19,903 nucleotides of DNA from Thiobacillus sp. UBA2597 (lineage in GTDB: Bacteria; Pseudomonadota; Gammaproteobacteria; Burkholderiales; Thiobacillaceae): NCBI GenBank assembly GCA_002339725.1, contig DDKN01000065.1, positions 1,770 to 21,672 of the forward strand. Direction: 5' to 3'. A program made the translations under genes and the position numbers. The notes beneath the pieces are model-generated. The model was not told the origin of the DNA, did no database searches, and saw nothing but the letters and a program-made list of their open reading frames with translations. Of the stretch, positions 13,829-19,903 are shown piece by piece. Position 1 is the stretch's first letter. Every line of letters begins with the position of its first letter.

Positions 13829-15151
13829 TCAGTTGAGCTGGATGCGCACGCCGAACGGTACCGGGGCCTTGCCCTTGACCAACCAGACCACAGGGTAATG
13901 CGGCGCCTGTGCCGGAAACTCGCCCTCGGCATCGGTGAAGTACACCAGCAGGTCGGGACTGAGGCGTTCCTTGTCGATCCATTCGAAGACCGGGCGGAAG
14001 TCGGTGCCGCCACCGCCAGAAACCCCCTCCGGCAAAGTTATCTCATCCCAAAGTTCATAACGCCAAGGGCCGTTGGGGCAGAGCTTGTCGTCGCAGGCAT
14101 GCAGGGTGATCTCGGCCCGCACCTGGCCCTTGAGCGCGTCCACCTCGGTAAGTAGTTCGTGTAATTCCTCGTCGGTAAGAGACCCGCTGGTGTCTACAGC
14201 CACGACTACCCTGACACTCTGGCTGTAGAGCCGCGGCATCAGGGCCTCGCCTTCGCGGCGCGAGGTGCGCTGGAAGCTGTAGTCGTCACGCGCGGCGTTC
14301 ATCATGTAGCGGGCGAGCAAGGCGCGCCAGGGCAATTGCGGCGCCAGCAGGTTGTCGACGAAGCGCATGAGCGATTGCGACAGCTTGCCGGCCTGACGCG
14401 CGGCCTGGGCCGCGGCGGCGAGCCGGCTCTTCCACTGCTCGGAGAGTTTTTCCGGGTCCATGGGCGGCTGGGGCGGCTGCTCCTGCACCTCGCCCTGCGC
14501 CTCGCCGCTGGCCTGGCTGTCCTGCGGCTGGGCCTGGGAGCCCTTGCCCTGCCGGTCGTTCTTGTCCTGGCCCTGGTTGCCGCCCGAGCTTTCGGCGTCC
14601 TGCTCACCCTCGGTCTCGCCCGATTGTGAGTCGCGCGGCTCGCCCTCGCCGGTATCGCGCGCTTCCGGCTGGCCCTCGCTCTCCGGCGGCGTGTCGTTCT
14701 CCTGGTCGAACAGGTGCTGGTCCAGCGTCTCTTCCGGCGGGTCCTCGTGCAAGAGCGGATAGATCTCCTCCGCCGTGAGGCCGCGGTAGCTGGCGTTCAT
14801 CAGCGCCTCGTCCGGCGGCGGCATGCGTTCCTCGTCGAGGATCATGTTGACCGCGTAGTCGCAGGCGACGTCCCAGCGGTGCTTCTGCCGGTGGTTGCGC
14901 CGGGCGAAGTGCGACAGGGCGCAATGCATCGCCTCGTGCGCCAGCACGAACTGGGTCTGTTCCAGGGTGAGCCGGGCGATGTAGTTCGGGTTGTAGTAGA
15001 AGGCGCGGGCGTCGGTGGCCGTGGTCTTGCACCACTTGGGGTCGGCGGCCTTGAGCGGCAGGTGCATGACCAGGGAGCCCAGGAAGGGCTTGTCCAGGAT
15101 CAGCCGCGTGCGCGCCGCGGCAAGCTTGGTTTCGATGGCATTGATATCCAT
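13829..15151 (-). CDS. Metallopeptidase-like / VWA-like protein (DUF2201 type)
   Basis: A 440-residue cytoplasmic protein in three parts. The N-terminal domain (1-140) has a zinc-peptidase-like HEAMH at 72-76, followed by SHF and, after a helix, WDVACDYAVN. A long acidic, Gln/Gly/Ser-rich linker (about 140-235) is probably disordered. The C-terminal VWA-like domain (about 313-440) has the metal site DTSGS (Asp320, Ser322, Ser324), GGGTDF (Thr383) and YFTDAEG (Asp407). Such proteins pair with MoxR ATPases, as here: the ATPase gene ends 62 bases upstream. The peptidase activity is not established for this family. The ATG at 15149-15151 lacks a clear ribosome binding site. A MITE-like element ends just after the stop codon. 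Confidence 0.87.
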   Translation of the reverse strand: MDINAIETKLAAARTRLILDKPFLGSLVMHLPLKAADPKWCKTTATDARAFYYNPNYIARLTLEQTQFVLAHEAMHCALSHFARRNHRQKHRWDVACDYAVNMILDEERMPPPDEALMNASYRGLTAEEIYPLLHEDPPEETLDQHLFDQENDTPPESEGQPEARDTGEGEPRDSQSGETEGEQDAESSGGNQGQDKNDRQGKGSQAQPQDSQASGEAQGEVQEQPPQPPMDPEKLSEQWKSRLAAAAQAARQAGKLSQSLMRFVDNLLAPQLPWRALLARYMMNAARDDYSFQRTSRREGEALMPRLYSQSVRVVVAVDTSGSLTDEELHELLTEVDALKGQVRAEITLHACDDKLCPNGPWRYELWDEITLPEGVSGGGGTDFRPVFEWIDKERLSPDLLVYFTDAEGEFPAQAPHYPVVWLVKGKAPVPFGVRIQLN

Positions 15152-15171
15152 AGTCGGCAGTAGGCAGCTTT

Positions 15172-15201
15172 CAGTTGGCAGCTACTGCAAGCTACCAACT
15201 G
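15172..15201. repeat. Inverted repeat in the leader of the metallopeptidase/VWA gene
   Basis: CAGTTGGCAGCT (15172-15183) and AGCTACCAACTG (15190-15201) form a 12-bp stem with one mismatch and a six-base loop, in the 62-base gap between the MoxR and VWA genes. It begins 20 bases before the VWA start codon. It could protect or attenuate the transcript, or be a repeat unit. Confidence 0.6.
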
Positions 15202-15213
15202 ATGACTGCGAAC

Positions 15214-16266
15214 TCATACATGACTCGGCTTGAAATCGTAGAGCATCAACTCGGCCACGCTGTTGGCCCACTCGACGAACTCGGGCACGGCGAACAAGGG
15301 CTTGCCCACGGCGCGGTGCAGGTCGGTCACCAGCATGACCCCCATCTCGCGCTGGGGAAACTGCTTGGCGTATTTCAGGATGTTGGCCAGCGCCTTGGGC
15401 TGGTCGGCCGATTCCCGCGCCCGGCGCACCAGGGCCGCGGCCACGCCGTATTGCAGGTCGATGCCCTTGGGCACGGCCATCTCGCTGCCGTCGAGGATGG
15501 CGTCGATGTCCGGCAGGTTTTCCATGTTGTCGATGAAGGCCTTGAGTTCGACACCGACCGCGTTGCCGACGCAGGCCTGCAGGGCGTCGGTGATCAGGTC
15601 GGGCCGGTTGCCGAACTTGGCCAGGGCGCGGTGCACGTATTCCCAGGAACGCGGGCTGGGGAAGGCGACCGGGTTGTGCGCCGGGTCGTAGTCGAACAAA
15701 AGATCGGGCCGGAAGCGCAAAAAGCCCATGATCCGGTCGTCGATGCGATGTTCCAGCGCCCAAACGATCCAGTCGTCGAGATTGGGTTCGACCTCGTAAT
15801 GGGTGAAGCGGTTGGCCAGGGGCGCCGGCATGGCGTAGGTGACGCCGCGGTCACCCTGCCGGTTGCCGGCGGCGAAGATGGCCCAGCCCTCGGGAATTTC
15901 GTATTCGCCCAGCTTGCGGTCGAGGATGAGCTGATAGGCCGCGGCCGAGACGGTGGGGGGGGCGGCGTTGATCTCGTCGAGGAACAGGATGCCTTTCTCG
16001 CCGTGGCGCTTGGCATCAGGCAGCATGTCGGGCACCGACCACTTCACGGTGTCGCCGCTCTTGAAGGGGATGCCGCGCAGGTCGGTCGGCTCCATCTGCG
16101 ACAGACGGATGTCGATCAGGGGTACCCCATGGCGCTGGGCAATGCCGGCGATGATCTGGGATTTGCCCACGCCGGGCGGGCCCCAGAGCATGACGGGGGT
16201 GTGGATGCCTTCGATGCAGCTTTCGAATTCGCGGTCGAGAATGGTTTCGATGTGTGATGGGCGCAT
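15214..16266 (-). CDS. MoxR-like AAA+ ATPase, partner of the VWA protein
   Basis: A 350-residue single-module AAA+ ATPase. Walker A is GPPGVGKS at 29-36, Walker B is ILFLDEIN at 93-100, sensor 1 is in FAAGNRQGD, and the region MPAPLANRF has the MoxR-family look with an arginine. It differs clearly from the MoxR at the left of the window and belongs to the branch found beside metallopeptidase/VWA proteins. Likely it remodels a protein target with the VWA partner, using ATP (known for the family in general, client unknown). The ATG at 16264-16266 lies three bases after the stop of the upstream gene, so translation is probably coupled. Confidence 0.92.
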   Translation of the reverse strand: MRPSHIETILDREFESCIEGIHTPVMLWGPPGVGKSQIIAGIAQRHGVPLIDIRLSQMEPTDLRGIPFKSGDTVKWSVPDMLPDAKRHGEKGILFLDEINAAPPTVSAAAYQLILDRKLGEYEIPEGWAIFAAGNRQGDRGVTYAMPAPLANRFTHYEVEPNLDDWIVWALEHRIDDRIMGFLRFRPDLLFDYDPAHNPVAFPSPRSWEYVHRALAKFGNRPDLITDALQACVGNAVGVELKAFIDNMENLPDIDAILDGSEMAVPKGIDLQYGVAAALVRRARESADQPKALANILKYAKQFPQREMGVMLVTDLHRAVGKPLFAVPEFVEWANSVAELMLYDFKPSHV

Positions 16267-16269
16267 GAT

Positions 16270-17154
16270 TCAGTTCGTAAAAAAATCCGGTTCCCCGTCG
16301 GCCAAGGCCGCCTCCAGCCGGGCAGCGACCAGGGCGGCCTTGAGCCGCTCGGAATCGAGCACCTTGGGCAGCAGTCGATGCACCCTGAGCAGCCAGGCCG
16401 GTCGGGTGCTCGCCGCAAGCTCAAGCCGCTCGCGCGTGGTGTCCGTGAGCCGGGGCAGCAACAGCAACAGCGGGGCCAGCCACAGATGATAATCGTTAAT
16501 AACCGAGCGTTCCAGTCGGCTATTCCATGTCTCGCCGACCATCAGTTCGGGAAAGGCCTCGACCGGGAGACTGCGCCCCTGCCAGCCGGGTTCCAGGCGC
16601 AAGCCCTCCAAGCCTTCGCCCGCGCCGCCTGCACTGCGCAAAAACCACTGCGCCGCAGGATGCGGCCGGGCGGCCTGATTGACGATGCGGCTCAAAGTGT
16701 CGCGGTGGGGGGTGCCGGCGAAACGATTGCCGGCGTCGCGTTCGGTCAACGTTGCCGAGCGGAAGCCGGTATAGGACAGGACGAAGGGATGCCAATCCGG
16801 CTCGATCTTGCGCGGCACGTGCAGACTGGGCCGCTCGGCCCCGAGCAGGGCCAGGGGCAGGCCGGTTTCCTTGTTCAGCAGCCAGAGCTCGACCTGATCG
16901 GCCAGGGGGAAAGGCAGGGCCGGACGCGCCTCGAGGGCGGCCAGGATGTCAGCCTGATCCTTGGCCTGGCCGAGCTTGAGGCCTTCGCCCTCGATCCAGA
17001 CGCCGCTCGGCCGCACCCAGCCGTAGCCGTCGTCGGCGCGCAGATGCCAGGTCAGGCCGTCGTAGCTGTGCGCGCTCGCCTCGCCGACGTCGACCACCTG
17101 AACGACGCCGCGATAGGGGTTGAGCCGGCGCAGGGCATAGTAGCGGGGATACAC
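16270..17154 (-). CDS. Unknown protein in the MoxR/VWA operon
   Basis: A 294-residue protein I do not recognise. It has no signal peptide or membrane span; the hydrophobic run LWLAPLLLLLPRL near residue 230 is short and may be a buried helix. The N-terminal part (1-130) looks beta-rich (RGVVQVVDVGEASAHSYDGLTWHLR), the C-terminal part helical with many Arg and Leu. The start is taken at GTG (17152-17154), giving VYPRYYALRRLNPYRG; the ribosome binding site is weak, and the gene begins 12 bases after the response-regulator stop. It ends three bases before the MoxR start. Its place suggests an adaptor or substrate of the ATPase/VWA pair (inference). Confidence 0.75.
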   Translation of the reverse strand: MYPRYYALRRLNPYRGVVQVVDVGEASAHSYDGLTWHLRADDGYGWVRPSGVWIEGEGLKLGQAKDQADILAALEARPALPFPLADQVELWLLNKETGLPLALLGAERPSLHVPRKIEPDWHPFVLSYTGFRSATLTERDAGNRFAGTPHRDTLSRIVNQAARPHPAAQWFLRSAGGAGEGLEGLRLEPGWQGRSLPVEAFPELMVGETWNSRLERSVINDYHLWLAPLLLLLPRLTDTTRERLELAASTRPAWLLRVHRLLPKVLDSERLKAALVAARLEAALADGEPDFFTN

Positions 17155-17166
17155 CGTATGGGCCGC

Positions 17167-17982
17167 TCAACTCGCCTGGTGGCCCTTGAGCAGATCGCCG
17201 AGCAGGCGTTTCACGGTGGCGGGGTTGAAGGGCTTGTCGCAGATGCCGACGATGCCGAAATCTTCGATGCCGGCCAGCCGCTCGTTGTTCGCTTCGCTGG
17301 TGACCATGAGGATGGGCACTGAATTCTGCCAGCTCTGGCTGCGGATGTACTCGACCAGGGCACGGCCGTCCATCTCGGGCATGTTGTAGTCGGTGACCAC
17401 GAAATCGACCATGTTGTCGTTGAGCAGATGCACCGCCTCGACGCCGTTTTGCGCCTCGAGAAAATTCATGATGCCCATGTTCTCCAGCATGCGGCGGATA
17501 TGCTTGCGCGCCATGGGGCTGTCGTCGACCAGCAAGGCACGCACGCTATCCAGGTCGAGATCGGCCTGCTCGAGGCTGGCATCGTAGCTCAAGAGGTCGA
17601 GCGTGGCATTCAGGGCGGCGCCCAATTGCTGCTCGTTGAAGGGCTTGGGCAGGATGCCGCAGACCCCGGACTGGCGCACCGGCTCCAGCACCTGGGGGCG
17701 GGTTTCGCTGGAGATCAGGATGAAAGGCAGGGAGGAAACCGCCGCGTCATTGCGGATGGCATAGAGCAATTCGATACCGGTCATGTCCGGCAAGTACAGG
17801 GCGCTGATGACCACCGAGGGGGTATCCTGCTGAATCATGCGCAAGGCGTCCTGGCCCGTGCCGACCAGATTGACATGGGCGATGCCCTGATCGAACAACT
17901 GGCTGCTGATGGCTTTGGCCTGCATGGCCGACGGTTCCACCAACAAGACACTCAATTCATGCAAGGAGCTGGCATCCAGCAT
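17167..17982 (-). CDS. Tandem-receiver response regulator, first receiver degenerate
   Basis: A 271-residue protein made of two CheY-like receiver domains and no output domain. Receiver 2 (about 148-268) has the full set: Asp153-Asp154, phosphoacceptor Asp198 in TDYNMPEMDG, Thr228 and Lys250 in CDKPF. Receiver 1 (about 11-128) keeps Lys113 but has Glu16-Pro17 in the acid pocket and Ala61 where the phosphoacceptor should be (ISALYLPDMTG), so it is probably not phosphorylated. The protein likely passes a phosphorylation signal by protein contact. The ATG at 17980-17982 has GGGAG six bases upstream and is preferred to a GTG seven codons earlier. It leads an operon with an unknown gene, MoxR and the VWA protein. 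No histidine kinase is adjacent. Confidence 0.9.
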   Translation of the reverse strand: MLDASSLHELSVLLVEPSAMQAKAISSQLFDQGIAHVNLVGTGQDALRMIQQDTPSVVISALYLPDMTGIELLYAIRNDAAVSSLPFILISSETRPQVLEPVRQSGVCGILPKPFNEQQLGAALNATLDLLSYDASLEQADLDLDSVRALLVDDSPMARKHIRRMLENMGIMNFLEAQNGVEAVHLLNDNMVDFVVTDYNMPEMDGRALVEYIRSQSWQNSVPILMVTSEANNERLAGIEDFGIVGICDKPFNPATVKRLLGDLLKGHQAS

Positions 17983-18009
17983 CGGTCTCTCCCGGGATAT
18001 CACCCGTCC

Positions 18010-18038
18010 ATTGTTTCGCCGCGGCCGGCGCTATACAA
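18010..18038. promoter_or_regulatory. Possible overlapping divergent promoters around a palindrome
   Basis: The 123-base gap between the response-regulator and Nudix genes contains TTGTAT to AACAAT on the minus strand (18038-18033 and 18015-18010, 17 bp apart) and TTGTTT to TATACA on the plus strand (18011-18016 and 18032-18037, 15 bp apart). CGCCG-N4-CGGCG (18017-18030) lies between. The matches to consensus are modest, so this is a tentative call. Confidence 0.3.
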
Positions 18039-18105
18039 GAGCTGGCGCGCTTCGCTTTACGCGTTCGATTCAGTTTGTTACCTTGAGGTGTCACTCCGCC
18101 CCGCC

Positions 18106-18651
18106 ATGACCATGAACTTTTGCAGCCACTGCGGCGCCAGCCTCAGTTATGAGGTCCCACCCGGCGACAACCGCCCCCGCTATATCTGCCGGCAGTGCGA
18201 CACCATTCATTACCAGAATCCCAAGATGGTGGTCGGTTGCCTGCCGATCTGGCAAGACCAGGTGCTGCTCTGTCGCCGCGCGATCGAACCGAAATACGGC
18301 CTGTGGACCCTGCCCGCCGGCTTCATGGAAAACGGCGAGGCGGTCGATGAGGGTGCCGCGCGGGAAACCCTGGAAGAGGCCGGCGCCCGGGTCGAGGTCA
18401 TCGACCTTTACACCGTGATCAGCCTGCCCGACATCAACCAAGTCTATCTCATGTACCGGGCCAGGCTGCTCGACCTCGATTTCGCACCCGGTGAGGAATC
18501 CCTGGAAGTCGCGCTGTTCAGGGAAGACGAGATTCCGTGGGATCAGATCGCCTTCCGCACCGTGGAAGAGACCCTCAGGCACTACTTCCACGACCGCCGC
18601 CTGGGCCATTACCCGCTGCATCGCGGCAATCTCTATCGTCGTCCGCGTTAG
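18106..18651 (+). CDS. Nudix hydrolase with N-terminal zinc ribbon
   Basis: A 181-residue hydrolase of nucleoside-diphosphate-linked compounds. A zinc ribbon uses Cys6/Cys9 (FCSHCG) and Cys28/Cys31 (YICRQCD), followed by HYQNPKMVVGC, typical of the zinc-ribbon Nudix group that also includes NudC-like enzymes. The Nudix box is complete: Gly72, Glu78, then RETLEEAG at 86-93, matching G-x5-E-x7-REUXEExGU. The substrate cannot be told from this; ADP-ribose, NADH or dinucleotides are common in the family. The start may be ATG 18106 or 18112; neither has a well-placed ribosome binding site (GAGG is 17 bases from the first). It is followed by a hairpin terminator, so it is probably a single-gene unit. 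Confidence 0.9.
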   Translation: MTMNFCSHCGASLSYEVPPGDNRPRYICRQCDTIHYQNPKMVVGCLPIWQDQVLLCRRAIEPKYGLWTLPAGFMENGEAVDEGAARETLEEAGARVEVIDLYTVISLPDINQVYLMYRARLLDLDFAPGEESLEVALFREDEIPWDQIAFRTVEETLRHYFHDRRLGHYPLHRGNLYRRPR

Positions 18652-18659
18652 ACCCTTCA

Positions 18660-18686
18660 GGCTGGTAGATCCGGACCAGCCCTTTT
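18660..18686 (+). terminator. Rho-independent terminator after the Nudix gene
   Basis: Stem GGCTGGT (18660-18666) with ACCAGCC (18675-18681), eight-base loop, followed by C and TTTT (18683-18686). It starts eight bases after the Nudix stop codon. The T-run is short, so the call is good but not certain. Confidence 0.6.
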
Positions 18687-18689
18687 GGC

Positions 18690-18719
18690 TTGCTTTAGCC
18701 CATTGTTTTTCTTTATATT
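18690..18719 (+). promoter_or_regulatory. Promoter of the ETHE1-like hydrolase gene
   Basis: TTGCTT (18690-18695) and TATATT (18714-18719) lie 18 bp apart in a stretch that is clearly AT-richer than the surroundings, right after the terminator and about 35 bases before the hydrolase start codon. Confidence 0.45.
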
Positions 18720-18753
18720 ACAAAAATCGTTTGAGCAATTGAGGATGCAGCCG

Positions 18754-19500
18754 ATGTTCTTCCGCCAGCTCGCCACCCGGGAAGCCACCCTGTCCTATCT
18801 CTTCGGCTGCGGCAGCTGCCATGTCGCCGTCGCCATCGACCCCGTGCTGGGCGACGAGTCGTGGTTTCTCGACGAGGCCGCGAAGCAGGACGTGAAGATC
18901 ACCCATGTGATCGACACCCATGTCCATGCCGACCATTATTCCGGCGGGCGCAAGCTGGCCACGCTCGCCGGCGCCGCCTATTGCCTGCACGAGAGCAACC
19001 GGGGCCGGATGCAATTCCCGTTCGAGGCCCTGAGGGACGGCCAGCGCATCGAGGTCGGCAACGTCCTCGTCGATGTGCTGCACACCCCGGGCCACACGCC
19101 CGATTCCATCTGCCTGCTGGTCACCGACAAGCGCCGGGCGCCCCCTGGTGTGGAAGCGGCCCCGTGGTTCGTGCTCACCGGCGACACCCTGTTCGTCGGC
19201 GCCGCCGGCCGGCCCGACCTGGCCGGCAAGGAGGCCGAGATGGCCGGCCAGCTCTATGACAGCCTGCACGGCAAGCTGCTCACCCTGCCCAACGAGGTGG
19301 AGATCTACGCCGGCCACGTCGCCGGCAGCGTCTGCGGTGCCGGCATCTCGGGCAAGCCGGCCTCGACGATAGGCTTCGAGAAACGCTGGAACCCGATGCT
19401 GAGCATGAGCCGCACCGATTTCATCGCTGCCCTCACCGCCGAGATCCCGCCGCGCCCGGCCGAGATGGCGCGCATGGTCGCCGCCAACCTGGCGGGCTGA
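18754..19500 (+). CDS. ETHE1-like metallo-beta-lactamase-fold hydrolase (probable persulfide/sulfur dioxygenase)
   Basis: A 248-residue cytoplasmic metalloenzyme. The metal motif THVHADH is at 55-61 (His56, His58, Asp60, His61), with a further ligand in HTPGHTPDS, then GDTLFVGAAGRPDL and the last histidine in YAGHVAGSVCG. The GDTLF-GRPD segment points to the ETHE1/persulfide dioxygenase side of the family, which oxidises glutathione persulfide to sulfite, and not to glyoxalase II; the assignment within the family is inferred. Start ATG 18754 is preferred because GAGG (18741-18744) is nine bases away, whereas the ATG at 18745 touches it. Two cysteines, FGCGSC (19 and 22), are unusual near the first strand. 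It stops two bases before an MFS gene, likely in one operon, and fits sulfur oxidation by this organism. Confidence 0.85.
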   Translation: MFFRQLATREATLSYLFGCGSCHVAVAIDPVLGDESWFLDEAAKQDVKITHVIDTHVHADHYSGGRKLATLAGAAYCLHESNRGRMQFPFEALRDGQRIEVGNVLVDVLHTPGHTPDSICLLVTDKRRAPPGVEAAPWFVLTGDTLFVGAAGRPDLAGKEAEMAGQLYDSLHGKLLTLPNEVEIYAGHVAGSVCGAGISGKPASTIGFEKRWNPMLSMSRTDFIAALTAEIPPRPAEMARMVAANLAG

Positions 19501-19502
19501 CC

Positions 19503-19903
19503 ATGGGCCACGACTACCGCTATGGCATCCAGGCCAACCTCGCCCAGTTCGGCCACCAGTTGTTCCAGGTCTTCCTGGTCGGCCTGACCCTGGGCACCCT
19601 GCGCACCGTGGTTCCGGCCCTGGCCGAGACTGAGTTCGGCGTGCCCAAGGGTTCGTTCATGCTGTTGATGACCTTCGTCGTCGCCTTCGGCTTCGTCAAG
19701 GGCACGCTCAACTTCGTCGCCGGCCGCCTGTCCGAACGCCTGGGCCGCAAGACCGTGCTGCTCTTGGGCTGGGCCTCGGCCGTACCCATCCCGCTGATGA
19801 TCCTCTATGCCCCCTCCTGGGGCTGGATCGTCGCCGCCACGGTGCTGCTCGGCATCAACCAGGGCTTCACCTGGTCGATGACCCAGACCGCCAAGCTCGA
19901 CCT
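19503..19903 (+). CDS. MFS transporter, N-terminal part (runs off the window)
   Basis: The frame opens at ATG 19503, two bases after the stop of the hydrolase gene, and is still open at the window end after 133 codons. It has a short polar start (MGHDYRYGIQANLAQFG) and then about four hydrophobic segments. The loop GRLSERLGRKTVLLLGW is the classic major facilitator motif between helices 2 and 3. The substrate cannot be told from this part. Placement behind a sulfur-dioxygenase-like gene suggests transport of a sulfur compound or a related anion (inference). Confidence 0.88.
   Translation, partial: MGHDYRYGIQANLAQFGHQLFQVFLVGLTLGTLRTVVPALAETEFGVPKGSFMLLMTFVVAFGFVKGTLNFVAGRLSERLGRKTVLLLGWASAVPIPLMILYAPSWGWIVAATVLLGINQGFTWSMTQTAKLD

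Noticed and set aside
17428..18105. Extension of the Nudix frame upstream
   Set aside because: It runs antisense through the response regulator gene and has no family similarity; the zinc ribbon begins at 18106.

Overview
The window looks like a chromosomal stretch of a GC-rich (roughly two-thirds G+C by eye), sulfur-oxidising proteobacterium, most likely a betaproteobacterium of the Thiobacillus/Hydrogenophilales kind. This rests on the sox cytochrome, the sulfur-dioxygenase-like hydrolase, the interspersed repeat types and the overall protein flavour. The genus is inference. No tRNA, rRNA or transposase gene was seen.

Layout. 1-218: the end of a CRISPR array with four identical repeat copies (the first cut by the window edge), stopping 9 bp short of the stop codon of a gpmA gene; its cas genes are not in the window. 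228-1564: two histidine phosphatases on the minus strand (GpmA, then a second RHG phosphatase). 1643-7027: a moxR / DUF58 / transglutaminase set on the plus strand, split by a minus-strand gene (3587-4843) that encodes a natural SoxX-SoxA fusion with three haem-c sites. 7070-10133: a short cation-diffusion-facilitator-like protein and a Cu(I) P1B-ATPase, the latter carrying an in-frame palindromic interspersed repeat. 10156-10798: a LexA-like self-cleaving repressor whose promoter holds a perfect CGAAC-N4-GTTCG palindrome between -35 and -10. 10840-12124: an AT-richer exported TPR-like protein and a conserved protein of unknown function. 12269-13527: an exported TlpA-type thioredoxin and an exported alpha/beta-hydrolase-like protein, coupled on the minus strand. 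13578-13815: a MITE-like element with terminal inverted repeats. 13829-17982: a minus-strand operon of a tandem-receiver response regulator, an unknown protein, a MoxR-type AAA+ ATPase and a metallopeptidase/VWA protein. 18106-19903: a zinc-ribbon Nudix hydrolase, an ETHE1-like metallo-beta-lactamase-fold hydrolase and the start of an MFS transporter.

How the genes may work together. SoxXA would act in the periplasm in thiosulfate oxidation, and the ETHE1-like enzyme on persulfides in the cytoplasm; the rest of the sox genes must lie elsewhere. The window holds two separate MoxR systems: the common moxR-DUF58-transglutaminase type, and a less familiar MoxR plus metallopeptidase/VWA type led by a response regulator. 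The second is the best candidate here for a little-described system. The most unusual single gene is the SoxX-SoxA fusion.
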